A DNA stretch of 64,000 nt from Whitmania pigra (lineage: Eukaryota; Annelida; Clitellata; Hirudinida; Haemopidae), in contig JAJTWR010000296.1 in the NCBI GenBank assembly GCA_021613335.1, positions 142,501-206,500 of the forward strand, given 5' to 3'. The notes under the pieces are model-generated. The model ran no database searches, had not been told where the DNA came from, and saw only the letters and a program-made list of their open reading frames with translations. A program made the position numbers and the translations under genes. This document shows, one piece after another, positions 1 to 13,574 of the stretch. Positions within the stretch are counted from its first letter, which is position 1. Every line of letters begins with the position of its first letter.

Positions 1-3000
1 TTGTTGAATGGCTTGTACGCCGACGACAACGAAACATCCTGGGTTTTGTTTCAGAACCGACTCATCGGTTACCCTCAGATGAGACAAGTCAGAGTGCGCA
101 ACAACACCTGCCCTATACCACGCAACATTCAGAGCAAAATTAGCGTGTGTCACGGGCCTTACTCTGTGGACAACGTTTCAGAGGATCCTGTTAGAGGGAC
201 ATATGGAACGTAAGATTGATGTGGTTTCGATGATGTTTTACGATGCTAGTGTTTATCCAAACCTCGATGTTTTGGCAGAATTTACTCAGACAAGTCCAAA
301 GTATCCACAATCGATTATACGGGAACGCTGGCAACTTACAAGGCACCCGGGCATTATTTGAGACTCAAAGACGACAGGATGAGTTCTGAGGCAATATTGA
401 AGGACCTGAGGAAGTCATTGTGGATTGACAGGGGAACGAGGGCCATATTTGTCGACTTCTTTCTCTACAATCCTTCGACCAATGTCATTTGCACTGTCAC
501 GTGAGTTGTTTACGTGGGTCGCTGCTTGCAGTGACTGTTGACGTTTTCATATTTCGATTGGAGATCGACAGTTTGGAATCGTAATTACATCCAGATAATT
601 CAGATAATTTATTTAATTATTAGCAATAATTGCTTTTTCTCTTTCATTTTTTGTTTATTTATTGGATTAATTCAGCTCTACTTGTATGATGATGAAAAGT
701 ATTTCTTAAACGACCGACTCAGTTTGGTAGGTGAGTTCTCAATGACTGGCGGAGTGTTCACGTCGAATCAAATCCGGAGCATGAGGCTGCTCAATTACAA
801 CATTGCCACGCCTGGATTCTCCATCATATTCGTTCTCATCATCTTCATCGTTTATTACTGTGTCGAGGAAGTTTTAGAGGTGAGGGTGATGATGATGATG
901 ATGATGGTGGTGGTGACGGTGACGATGCCCGTTTATCTGTTTTTATAGTCGTTGTAAAGTAAGGAATTTAAAGTATGACCGGCAATTAGTTGTTAATTAA
1001 TCCAATATACTAATCCAGATACTGATTCTCAGAGGAGACTACTTTGGATTGTTCTCGAGTTACCTCGACCTTGGCATCCTATTGAGCGGAATGAACATCA
1101 TTCTGGCAGTTCTCTTCTGCTCCGCTCGAACAAGCTCCCTCAGGGAAGACATTTGGGAGAATCCGAACTATCCCTCCAACTTGTTGTTCATGTCTCAAGT
1201 TCAGTACAACATCGACATCGCTTTGGCATTCCTGGTCTTCTTTACCTTCCTCAAGGCACGTTAATCCGACCTCCGTTGTCTGGGAGGATGTAGAAAGACT
1301 TTGTTTGTTGGTATGGTTGATGTCTTAATGTTCTGCTATTTTTAGCTCTTCAAGTACCTCAGCATAAATAAAACGCTGACCAAGTTGAGTTTCACCATTT
1401 ACGAAAGCACGAGAGATCTCCTCGGATACTCCATCCTCTTCTTCTTTGTCATAATTTCATTCGGACTTCTCGGCATGCTGCTCTTCGGCTACCAAGTGTC
1501 CATATTCTCAACCCTCAGTTTTTCCATGTAAGTATTTTTGCTCCTGCATTTCTTAAGCTCCAAATTTTGATTGTATTTGATTTATTTATTAATTTTCTGT
1601 ATGCTTTGCATGTCTGGATAAGATGTGAAGGCACATTTTAGTCGATCTACCATTTATATAACGCCCCTATCCGAGGGCGCTCTCTGTTGGTGAGGTTGGG
1701 ATGCAAACCACGACATATTATGACTGAATGAATGGATAAATTTCTGATTTCTATCAGAAGTTCAAGTCTTAATACTATTACTTTATAGTTTTTATCTAAA
1801 CTCATCGCATTCGAAATTGAATTTGTGTTTAGAGTGGCTCTGTTCAGAATGTTGCTTGGTGACATTGACTTTGAATACATTGACGACAAGCATAGCGTCA
1901 TCGGGGCTGCATATTTGATCATTTACGTGGTCACCATCTACTTCATCCTTATGAACGTCTTCCTTGCCATCATCTTCGAATCCTACTCTAAAGTCAAGGA
2001 CTGGATTGAAAAGAAAGCCTTCGAAATCTACTTACTGGACTATATTGCATCGGTTCGTGATACGTTTGTGCGAGGTTAAGTGGTTAGAAATTTTTTACTT
2101 AAACCCAGCAAAGCTGCTTATAATTATGCAATTGATGAGAACTCTAAAGATGTCCTTGTACAGAAATTTTCAAAGAAATCTGATTCTTCAAAAAGAAAGA
2201 AGTGTTCTGCCTGGGTTGATGATATGCTCAAGTTGGTCTATCTAGTTTCTGTCTTACTAAGTTTCATTTTTATTAACTGACTAAATAGTTAATATAATAA
2301 TTATTATGATTAACTTATTATAATTAGTTATACCTTTATAATAATAATAATAAAAAAATTAACCCGTCACAATCTTTTCAAGTCAAGGCTATCCCGAAAA
2401 AGCTGTAGAGTATGTCATAACATCACACAGGAGACAGGGACTCAAGCTCGATTCATGGCTGAACCGCCACCAAATTATGACGCTGACCTTTGAACTTGAA
2501 GAGCATGCCATTGTGAGCGTGCCAGTCTTAAGTTAGCTTGAAAATCGTCTTAACTCTCTTTATATTTTCTTCAGACATACTTTAACTACGAGAAGATTGG
2601 ATTGATGGAGAAACGATTTGATGAACTGCAGGAGAAACTGGAAGACGGCATAAATGCACTCGTTAAGAAGCAGAATGAACACAGGGTGGCAATGATGAAG
2701 TTGCTTGACATGATCACCGAGGTGATTCTGCGATAAATACCGATATAGAATACTGAGTGGCCAATTAGTAGTATTCAGCCTTGTTATAGTCTCACTTAGT
2801 ATTTCTTTCCCCTCAAAAGAGTTTATGCAAGTTCCAGATGAGGCTACTTTAAATTTTCAATGAAAATATGAAAAATCGTAAATAGAATATTTTTCTTAAC
2901 TAAATTAACGAATAGGTTAAGTTATAAAGATGTCGGAATATTTCCGTTTTCATATTACGGAATGGATACGTTTTGTATGTTTGATTTATTTCCAGGCTGG

Positions 3001-3067
3001 TGGATCAGGTGATGAAAAAGCAAATAACATGATTAAATTGATTCAAAATGAACTCATGAACGGATAA
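1..3067 (+). CDS. PKD2-like: Polycystin-2-like cation channel, 3' part (5' end outside window)
   Basis: Transient receptor potential channel of the polycystin-2 family, a membrane cation channel usually of cilia, ER or plasma membrane. Nine exons are joined in frame (1-209, 279-500, 723-879, 1019-1255, 1346-1527, 1833-2074, 2388-2512, 2575-2721, 2996-3067), giving 530 visible residues. Exons 1-3 encode the end of the extracellular polycystin (TOP) domain, with LWIDRGTRAIFVDF and VGEFSMTGG. S2 follows (IIFIVYYCVEEVLE), then S3, an S4 ending FLKLFKYLSINKTLTKLS, S5, the pore with LLGDIDF, and S6 with LMNVFLAIIFESYSKVK. The tail ends in a short coiled coil (exon 8); I see no EF-hand. S1 and the N-terminus are missing because the window starts inside the gene. 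The intron after exon 4 uses a GC donor. Family identity is firm; the exact paralogue (PKD2 or PKD2L) is inferred. Confidence 0.88.
1582..1730 (-). mobile_element. tRNA-derived SINE, 5'-truncated copy in a polycystin intron
   Basis: Read on the minus strand, this intron segment carries the end of a tRNA-like head (GTCATAATATGTCGTGGTTT), a body with GCGCCC, then a GGCGTTATATAAATGG block, GTGCCTTCACATC and an A/T-rich end. The same blocks occur in the same order at 40138-40303 and, in part, at 31331-31620. The head is incomplete, so this copy is 5'-truncated. Confidence 0.65.
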
Positions 3068-3359
3068 AGTCAGGAGTAAAATTTATCCAGATTAATGTTT
3101 AGTTTTTTTTTTTATAATTTGACGAGTCTGGGTTTGTGATCCATTTTTTAAATGCCAAATTTTATATCAAATTATTTGGAATTTCATTTTAAAAGTTTTC
3201 GTTTTCTAATGTAGATCCTTAAAATGATTAGTGAGTCTTAATGCGATATAACCAGGCATACGTTCCAACTGCATGACCTCCTAGTTTAGGTTAACTTTCC
3301 TTGGAGAGGAAAAAAGCAGTCTGCTTCAAAGTTGCTGGCTACGTCGGCGTGAAGATTAT

Positions 3360-3539
3360 GCTAATAGAAATGATCCGTTTCCTTAATGAATTGCATGCAA
3401 AACCTTTTCCATTGTCACCTGAAGATTGCTGTAATCTGGCAAGTATAAGATATTACTACAAGTTGAAGCAATAGGTAAATAAGCATCAGCTGGTTCACTT
3501 TTAGAGTTTCTTAAATTCAGATGAAGATTCAACTTAAAC

Positions 3540-3577
<38 letters not shown>

Positions 3578-4924
3578 TAAACAACCCTCCGAACGGCAAA
3601 CCATTCACGTCGGTACGAACTTCAGGAACAATTTTTGTTCTTTGACGTCAAGTGATACCAGGTACTCGAAGAGAAATTGGGTTGATTGGGATTCTTACGT
3701 ATTCACAGTAATTTTTCAGAAATTCTTCGTCGCATGATTCCTCAGGTTCGAGTCGTAGTCCACTATGTAAAATATCATAAAATCCACGTCTAAGAGCATG
3801 AATTTTAGGGTAAAATATGATATAATCTTTGTGAAGACATAGTTTATCCAAGTAGAGAGTAAGACATCATGTCCAAATTCAATTAATTCGACATCTGTAT
3901 TTGGAACAGTGAAACTCGCGCACAAAACGTGTTTCCATCATCAAAAGTTAAATTAATAATTATTGTTTCTGGGAGAAGGACATCAGATCGGGTGACATCT
4001 ATTTTTGCTTTGACTGGATATAGTTGCTTGAGAAGAGATTTGAGCGTAGGGAAGTAATGGATCAAGTCAAAGTATTGTCTACTTAAATGGGTTTGTTTCT
4101 TTATCGCCAGTAATTGAAACAGTTCGTCACTCAGTGGGATGTCGAGTAAATACCCATCTGAGATTACATTTGCCAAAATTCGTCCCAACACTCTAAATTT
4201 TTCTGTGTCTCCATTAGCGTTTGGAAAGAGACCGTTGGGTGAATAAGTGTATGTCACGTCATCATCTAAGCTTTTGACAGGATTTCCTTGCCAAAGCTGG
4301 AAATCATGCCTCGGCAATTCTTAATTTTAAAATGGAATAAACTTCTTTTGTCACTCCTGAGCCATATCCAACTTCCTCTTTGGAAGTAAATTCACACTTG
4401 GAATTCAGGTCATGATAATTTGAATTAAATATTTCAAAAAATTTCCTATTACATTAGTTCTTTCTATATCGAAAAATTGTTTACTTTTATATTTACCCAT
4501 TAATATTTTTAATCTATCTCGAGGTGGAATTATTAAAGGGGTCACCGATGATTCACTCCAATAACATCTGTCATATTCATCAGCAAAATTAAATTATTTA
4601 TAATTCATGTCGTAACATATAAATGACTCATTATCAGTTATATTACGTTCTTCAATAAGAGATATCATACCATTGATGCCAACTGCTGTTCAAGACATTT
4701 TGTTACAGCCTGTAAGTTACAACATCGATCTTGCGCTCCACATGTCCTGAACAGGATCCTCTGAAATATTGTGGGTCATTGATTCAACAATCCCTTTTTA
4801 CAGGTTTCAGTGTTAACTGTTAATAATAACTGTGATGGGTTTTTATATCACTAATAACTCCTTTAAAAAAATTACACTTTCTTTCAGACTTAATTGTTTC
4901 CAGTTACTGTTTCAAACTTTAGAA
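3360..4924 (-). pseudogene. Decayed copy of a HECT-type E3 ubiquitin ligase gene
   Basis: The minus strand matches the longer HECT copy at 33831-37716 over most of this stretch. Recognisable blocks are the N-lobe (DDDVTYTYSPNGLFPNANGD, FRVLGRILANVISDG), the central region, and the C-lobe where the catalytic-cysteine block reads IASTCSNILYLP. It is broken by internal deletions, frameshifts, a TTA microsatellite at about 3541-3575 and a foreign inverted fragment at 4728-4784. Similarity stops abruptly at about 4924, where polycystin exon sequence begins. The longest open piece is 144 codons (3883-4317). HECT ligases pass ubiquitin from the cysteine to substrates; this copy cannot encode one. 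Confidence 0.8.
4728..4784 (-). repeat. Inverted fragment of the duplicated polycystin exon
   Basis: About 50 bases here are the reverse complement of 5112-5168, the end of the duplicated polycystin exon (GATCCTGTTCAGGA and GCGCAAGATCGATGTTGT are shared). The fragment replaces the short stretch found at the matching place in the other HECT copy, so it was pasted into the HECT pseudogene. It forms an inverted repeat with about 330 bp between the arms. Confidence 0.8.
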
Positions 4925-5175
4925 TCGCAGTTCCTTGAGGGACCCTTGTTGAATGGCTTGTACACCGACGACAACAAAACATCCTGGGTTTTGTTTTAGA
5001 ACCGACTCATCGGTTACCCTCAGATGAGACAAGTCTGAGTGCGCAACAACACTTGCCCCACACCACGCGACATTCAGAGCAAAATTAGCGTGTGCTACGG
5101 CCTTACTCTTTGGACAATATTTCAGAGGATCCTGTTCAGGATATGTGGAGCGCAAGATCGATGTTGTATCCGATG
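4924..5175 (+). pseudogene. Duplicated, dead polycystin-2 exon
   Basis: This stretch is about 90% identical by eye to positions 1-230, the first visible polycystin exon and the start of its intron. It is in the same orientation, 4.9 kb downstream. In the exon frame it carries two stops: TTTTAG where the functional exon has TTTCAG, and GTCTGA where it has GTCAGA. It also has one-base indels, so it is not coding. Its left border abuts the HECT pseudogene directly. The 5' extension at 4924-4945 (CGCAGTTCCTTGAGGGACCC) probably shows exon sequence that lies just left of the window in the functional gene. Confidence 0.88.
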
Positions 5176-5429
5176 ATTATAAAAACAATTAAATTAAACA
5201 TGCAGGAGCTCGATTTATCATGAAGTGCCATGTTACTGATAAATCTAATTCATGAATTAATCCAAAACTTTTAATAAATATAAAATTTTATTGTAAAATA
5301 TACGCAAAGGGCCGATAACCGCCATTTTATAATTTATCATTTATATTGCTCTGATCCATTCCTAATACGTTATATTGCATCTCTCTATTTTCGTTTGTTA
5401 TCAAAAATTCGCATCGCTCGCGGCGCAGA

Positions 5430-7563
<2,134 letters not shown>

Positions 7564-7572
7564 AACGTTTCA

Positions 7573-7578
7573 AATAAA
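7573..7578 (+). promoter_or_regulatory. Poly(A) signal of METAP2
   Basis: AATAAA starts ten bases after the METAP2 stop codon, implying a very short 3' UTR. Further AATAAA-like hexamers occur near 7660. Confidence 0.55.
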
Positions 7579-8156
7579 TTCTCGACAAAACCAATCACTC
7601 AAACTAGTCTTCTGCCTTCGAGCTTTTAGCAGAATTGAATGTTTTTTGCCATCAAATTTACAATAAAAAAAATTTAAATTCAAATTTACATAAAAAAATA
7701 CAACCGACATGTTTGTACCCTTACACGGTTGTAGCATGATCATGCGAACATGGTGTGCCCTATTACACTATCAGACGCCAAAAAGTGTGATTTATTAAGC
7801 TAATAACCCCTGCACAGGTGTCCACACCACAATTTGTTTCAGTGGTGTAGAAACATAGAAAATGACACAACACTCATTTTCTGTCCAATAGACTCCAAAA
7901 ATTAGTATATGTTTAATGGAATCAAAAATCAAATAATGCAACGAAAGGACAGGTGAGATATTTAGTCGAATTAAGTGGAATTATGAAATTCAGGCATTTT
8001 TAACTGCACAATCTAATAATGTTATTCCAGAAGTGTTATTTTAGGCCTTTGTGTTCAACGTGTTCGATAAATTCCATCAAGCGAATCAAAGCCTCCAAAA
8101 CAATGTTTATAAACGTCGTTCGCCGAGCGTCGTCATCCCGAATCGAACGCCTCCTT
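7579..8156. other. Convergent spacer between METAP2 and TMBIM6
   Basis: AT-rich sequence holding the two 3' ends. I see no coding exon, repeat array or RNA gene in it. Confidence 0.6.
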
Positions 8157-9455
8157 CTATTCATCTCTGCGACGTCTGTTTCTGCTCTCCTTCTCCGTCA
8201 GCAGGACGAGCAGGTGGCGGAAGATCCCGATGAAATCCATGAATAAGTCAAGGCAATGACTGGATGAGACGTTAAATGCGTTAGCAAAATGTCACAACCA
8301 TCTCGGCAGTAATCGTATCAACGAACCGAATGTAATCGCAATCTCCCTGTCTGCATTTCTCGACGATTAGCTGGGTGTCGTAGAGGACAAATGCACAGAA
8401 CATAGCCAATCCGAGATACATGTGGACCTGTAAAAATGTCATGAATTAACAACTCAGCAGGTGATAAAGAAAACAAAGGAATGCACCTGGAAGAGCAGCA
8501 TGGATCCAAAAAAGATATTCAGAAAGCTCAGAGCGAGTAAGGTAGTCATCCCCGTCAGCAATATTCCTGAGATAAAACTGATTTTTTAGAAAAGCCAAAT
8601 AAAAGTTGTCAAACAAATCTACTGAACCTCCGAGCGCCAGAAACTTTCTGTCATTGGCCAATAAGGCACTTAACGTAAAGCAGACAAATACAAGTGCTGT
8701 AACCAAAAGGGCCGTGGAAACAATCCTGACATCAAAATTAAAAAGCTACATGTTTTAACTATTTTCAGGCTTGTCTTAGAAATCAATTTATAGCATGAGA
8801 TCCTTTAAAATGTACAATTCCAAAGGTTGTGAAAAATAATATCTAAATTCCAACTAACTGGGGATTTAAAAATATGCTGAGTTCAAGCAATGGACCAAGG
8901 CTAAGACCAGTCAGAAAAGCAAATCCATTGAGAAGGCCGAGACGCAATGCTAGTGTTTCGCTACGATTTTCCATGCTAATAAGAGCAATGAGGATGACTA
9001 TCGACCCCAATCCTGTCAGTAAACCTCCCTAAGAAATAAAAATACATATTGTTTGAGATAGATGAATACCATGACATTAATTTTAATAGTAAGAACCCCA
9101 ATAGCAGCAGTTGTCATATGTATATAGGAGCCCAGGGCACAAGAAAGCAGTGCCAGACTCATAGCTCCATAAACATTCCTCAGGTGATCCTTTACAGGCT
9201 TTTCTCTGAAATAGGAATATGTAAGAAACCATTTCATACTTATAAAAGTTCACATAAAATGTCCCGACATCTTAAAAGTATAATAACCACGAACAAATAT
9301 CACGAAACATGAATGAGTTACTTCGGTTCTTAAAAACTACAGCAGTTCATTTCAAAACATCTCGTCTATTTCAAAGTTCGAGTAACTACTACAAAAAAGC
9401 CAACTTACATTCTTCCAAATTGTAATTCATTCAAGAAATTGCTCAAAGCAGCCAT
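8157..9455 (-). CDS. TMBIM6: Bax inhibitor-1 (TMBIM6 family)
   Basis: Multi-pass ER membrane protein that modulates ER calcium leak and cell death. Seven minus-strand exons (9409-9455, 9097-9205, 8859-9028, 8628-8725, 8487-8566, 8327-8427, 8157-8259) join in frame to 235 aa; human BI-1 has 237. Family blocks seen in order: HLRNVYGAMSLALLSCALGS, GLLNGFAFLTGLSLGPLLEL, CFTLSALLANDRKFLALGG, LSFLNIFFGSMLLFQ, MYLGLAMFCAFVLYDTQLIV and HCLDLFMDFIGIFRHLLVLL. The last exon ends in a basic tail (SRNRRRRDE), like the lysine-rich tail of BI-1. The conserved YDTQLI(V)EK stretch is intact. The donor of exon 2 is weak (GTTCTT at 9096); alternatives 21 or 27 bp further on also keep frame, but the chosen one gives the family length. 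Confidence 0.93.
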
Positions 9456-10233
9456 TTTTTCTGAAATCACAAGAACTTCTATGAGCGACGAAATATATGA
9501 CGAAACGCCAGGCTGGTAGCTTGTGAATAAGTAATTTAGCGTTGCGTTTTTAATACCAACATTAGAAAATCTTACATATGTGCGAAAAGAAATGAAAATG
9601 ATACAAATATGAATAAAATAGCTACTTAGTATTAGTATTCCTTATATAAATGATCTTAAGTTTTTCTGAAAAATATAAAATTGCTCATGTGACGTTTTCT
9701 TCACGAAATATTTCTGAAGTAATAACAGACTTAAAAGAAAGGGTAAGTAAAAATAATTGCAGTTAATGCAATTTGAAATCGTTAAGCACTAATGTATTTA
9801 ATAGCTAATTACCTGCTATTGTAATTATCACATCCATTTTATTGTTAAAAACATTTTCTTTACGTCTTAAAACATACAATTATCTAACGAATTAAACTTT
9901 ATTTCAAATTTATAATTTGTTTTATTAGACCGCAGTACCGTTTAGGATATTTTTACGTCAGTTCATTTTATTCTGCTTTAATCTGTCTTCGTTTTTGAAG
10001 AGCGGAACTACCTTCGAATCAGACGGCGGCTTCTTGAATGTTGGCGGCTGCTTTATGCAGTGATGTTTAAATGTTTATTTAACGTTTTCACAGACCTGTT
10101 GTTGCGTTCTGAATGAGGTTATTGCGTTTGAAAACAGTCATAACCTGGGGATAGGAAACCAGACTAACGTCTTTGACCATAGTTGTTTCTGTTTCTGAAT
10201 CGCCGTGAAATTGTTGACTTATATCCTTGCGTA
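9456..10233. other. Divergent promoter region between TMBIM6 and Imp
   Basis: About 780 bp between two genes transcribed outward, so it should hold both promoters. It is AT-rich. I see no TATA box that I would defend and no exon with coding support, although 5' UTR exons may lie here. Confidence 0.5.
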
Positions 10234-13086
10234 ATGAGCTCATTGGAACAGCCTCTGCCGTCGACGGTAACCGAAAAAATGAGGTAGAGTTTCTTCGTCA
10301 AGCATATTTATTATTCAATGGATATTTACCTAGCGGAACCCATGTTTCAGAAATAGTAACAGAATGGTTGTTAAGAACTGGCCGTCAGGAATTACAAAGG
10401 ATGAAATTGCCTCCATTTTCAACGGATATGGACCGGTTAAACATGTCAATATAGGTGTCTATTTATAAAACTATCTTCTAAAGTATTAAGGCATTTGAAT
10501 CTATTTTGAATTTTTAAGCTCCCTTCTCAAACAGCTCAGATGCTGAAGTGGTGTTTGGTGATCCAGCCACAGCCTGGAAGTAAGTTAGTCCAAAAAGTTT
10601 TCAAAAAGAATTTATAAGTTTAGCTGTTTGTGAATATTTCAGAGCTTATGAGGGCTTACAAAATTTTGCTTACAATGGGTTTTCACTTCAGGTTAGATTT
10701 GATTTGTAATGTAAATTGTTGAAAAGCCTTACATTTAGATGGCACAGGTTGAGTTTTCTGGAACAAATGAGAAGGCTAACAAATTCTTTGATAAGCCTGG
10801 ACTTCCATCAACAAAGTTCAATAATTTCCCATTGAGGTTTGATATAATTTGTGTCTGTGTGCTTGTGTTCGTGTGTGTTGTAATTGTCAAAACAAACTTC
10901 AGGATTTTGGTTCCCACTCCTTTTATTGGGGCCATAATTGGCAAAAAGGGTCATACCATAAAAGCATTGACAACAAAGTGTAAAGCAAGGTACTTAAAAC
11001 CTTTTCTGGATTAGTTTTGTCTCGTATCGTTTCTATTTGTTATGCTGTCTCTGTTAGAATCGATGTCCATGGAAAGGAGAATGCAGGATTCCCTGAGAAG
11101 GTTTGTTTTCATTGAGCTTGATGATCTCGTGTGCCAATGTCCATGAACTCGATTAGTGGTATTTGTAGATGATATCGATCTACGGCCAGATTGACAATCG
11201 AACGCAGGCCTGCAAGGAGATTCTCAAAATTTTGGATGACGAGGACATGTTTCCCAACAAGAGGTTGGTCGTCGACAAGTGTATTTCACAAGAAATTAAA
11301 TCATTCATCTTCATTTTCTTATGTAAGCGAGGCCATGTTGAAAATGCTGGCCAACGACAGCTACTGCGGCAGGCTGATTGGAAAAGAGGGCAGGGTCATC
11401 AAGAAGATCAAAGAGGACACTGGAACGAGGATTGTTATTGCCAAGTAAGTAAAAAATAAACTATCTTTGTCATCTTACGTACGTATTATTTAGTCGTCGG
11501 GTTATTATTCGATAACGACTTATCAGCTTCAACAATCCGTCGTTGTAAATTACCACGTCGTTTAGCTCCCACGACATCGTCGCTCCATACCCCGATCGAG
11601 TGATATCGATATTCGGACCCATCGATGGAATATCGGCTGCCGAATCTGCGCTCTCGAACAAGCTCGCCAAGTGTCTCGAGGCCGATGCCAGAGCCAATGT
11701 GAGTCGATTTGCTTGCCAAAATCAATGCGACGTGGTTTTAAGTCACTGAATCATGTTGTGATACGATCTCTATTGTTTTCAAGCCGTTTGGACTCTTATC
11801 TTTTCATGTGTCTGGAAGGCAAGGAATAACGGTTAATTCTTTGTTACTTGTTTGCAAATTGTTGTGCTGCGATGTTCCAACAAATTGTTGTGCTGCGATG
11901 TTCTAACATGTTACAAATGAACCCCCGAAGAGCCCCCTGGTCATGCCATCGCCAACCAATTTCAATTACAACATGTCTAACTACTCCTTCGGAGATTCTG
12001 CCAACTTCTACCACAACACGGAGTCGTGCCAGGTTTGCATTCCGAACTCTGCCGTCGGATCCATGATCGGAACGGGGGGAGCCAACATCAGGCAGATGAT
12101 GAAGGATTCCATGGCCAGCATTTTTGTAGGTATCTCCTTCTGAACTTGATTAGATTATCGTCTACGTTTCATCTTTCGCCGACGTGCAAGGTCGAGCCGA
12201 AGCCCGCGAACGTCGAAGCGACTCCGTCGACCGAAAGAATCGTCACCATCAAGGGATGTCCGACATCCTGCTGGAAGGTTGTTTACCTTTTTGTCAATTA
12301 AAGTTCTGCCAACGAACACCGGAATTCTATTTCGTGGCGTTTACAGGCTTGCTACCTGGTTTTCGAGAAGATGAAGGCCGAGGGTTTCTGCGGTATCGGA
12401 GAGGCGCACTTGAAGACGGTCGTACGGGTTCCGGGAATCTGTGTCGGGAGGCTCATCGGCAAGTCGGGGAAGAACATCAAGGAGATTCAGAAGGCCAGCG
12501 GAACGATTATCAGGATACCTCATGACAATGTGAGTGTTTCAGGTTTTTAATTTTTTTTCTGGCCGTCAAACTTTTTTCTTGCTAATTGATTGAGACTGAC
12601 TGAGAATGAGCAAGTTGTTGCATCGTTACTGTATTAAGAGGTCGAGTTTAGATGCCGTTAATAATTATTATATCAGTAATAAAGATTATATTTTCAAGAG
12701 ACCTATGCTATTTATGATTATGATAAGAATATTGACATTTTTTCAAATGGTTTCTTGATTACTTTCATACAATTGATTCAAAATATCGTCCAACGATTTC
12801 ATTTTTCAAGATTAAGTTGTCGAGAAAGGATTCTGGCAGCGACAAGTGTTCGCCCGACAAAAATGCTCTGCTTCGCGAGGTTCCCGTGGAAATTTCTGGA
12901 AGTTTTCAGTCTGTCCAGGTGAGCGATCTAGCATTCTCGATGCTTTCCTTAATTCCGATCGTTCGTTCTTTTCTCGTAAGAACCAGTCACGTTGTCGTTC
13001 AGGTGGCACATTACAGAATAAAGGCTTGTGTCAATCTCTTTGGCAATCAGAGCCCGAGGTCTGCCATCCAGGAACCGAGGAATTAA
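10234..13086 (+). CDS. IGF2BP (Imp): IGF2BP/Imp-type RNA-binding protein (one RRM, four KH domains)
   Basis: Cytoplasmic RNA-binding protein that controls localisation, stability and translation of target mRNAs. Fifteen exons (10234-10283, 10351-10454, 10540-10579, 10643-10691, 10739-10836, 10903-10989, 11058-11100, 11169-11263, 11328-11444, 11566-11698, 11931-12125, 12191-12277, 12347-12529, 12811-12918, 13003-13086) join in frame to 490 aa. One RRM comes first (RMVVKNWPSGITKDEIASIF ... DAEVVFGDPATAWKAYEGL). Four KH domains follow, with GxxG loops GKKG, GKEG, GTGG and GKSG. KH1 begins FPLRILVPTPFIGAIIGKKG, close to the IGF2BP linker and KH1. Vertebrate IGF2BPs have two RRMs; here only the second-type RRM is seen and the first exon encodes just 17 residues. 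Borders of exons 2, 3 and 10 rest on phase and similarity. Confidence 0.92.
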
Positions 13087-13391
13087 CTCGAATTACCTGC
13101 TCGTTTTTTTTGTTTGTTTCTGCAGTGTCATTTTGTACCTCATTTGTGCCTCTATTTACAATTTTGCTATCATCGAGTTAGTGGCAACTGGTGATGATAT
13201 TGGTCATTTATTATCTGTTTTTTGGAATGAGTTTTCTTTACATGGTAGCATGGATTATATCTTATAATTTACCATTCTTTGGAATGGTTGAAAGTTAACT
13301 TTTTGATTTTCAGCGTTCTATATTGAGTGCCTGTTTATTTCTTAAGTGAATGTTTAGTGCATTTGAGTTTATAGTCAAGTTATCATTTCGT

Positions 13392-13397
13392 AATAAA
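13392..13397 (+). promoter_or_regulatory. Poly(A) signal of the Imp gene
   Basis: AATAAA about 300 bases after the Imp stop codon. Confidence 0.5.
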
Positions 13398-13481
13398 CTT
13401 TAGGAATCCGTGTTTTGGCAGAGTTCCTGAAGTAATTTGTCTCTGAAACAGGATGCAAGTTTATCTCGAGCTTGATGAAGC

Positions 13482-13487
13482 TTTATT
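13482..13487 (-). promoter_or_regulatory. Poly(A) signal of the GPCR gene
   Basis: AATAAA on the minus strand about 90 bases after the GPCR stop codon, only 85 bp from the Imp signal on the other strand. Confidence 0.5.
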
Positions 13488-13574
13488 ATTTTCATTTGCA
13501 ATGATTGACAGTTTCACGTGACAATAATTGCTCTTGTCCTATTGAGCGACGACGAAACGTAATTGACTAGCATT

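Larger units (their letters stand above)
13087..13574. other. Convergent spacer between Imp and the GPCR gene
   Basis: Holds the 3' UTRs of both genes. Apart from the two poly(A) signals listed separately I see nothing else. Confidence 0.55.

Noticed and set aside
538..722. Extension of polycystin exon 3 leftwards along the open frame to 538
   Set aside because: Only a start at 723 matches the phase of exon 2 and gives the conserved CTVTLVGEF join; the upstream open stretch is intron.
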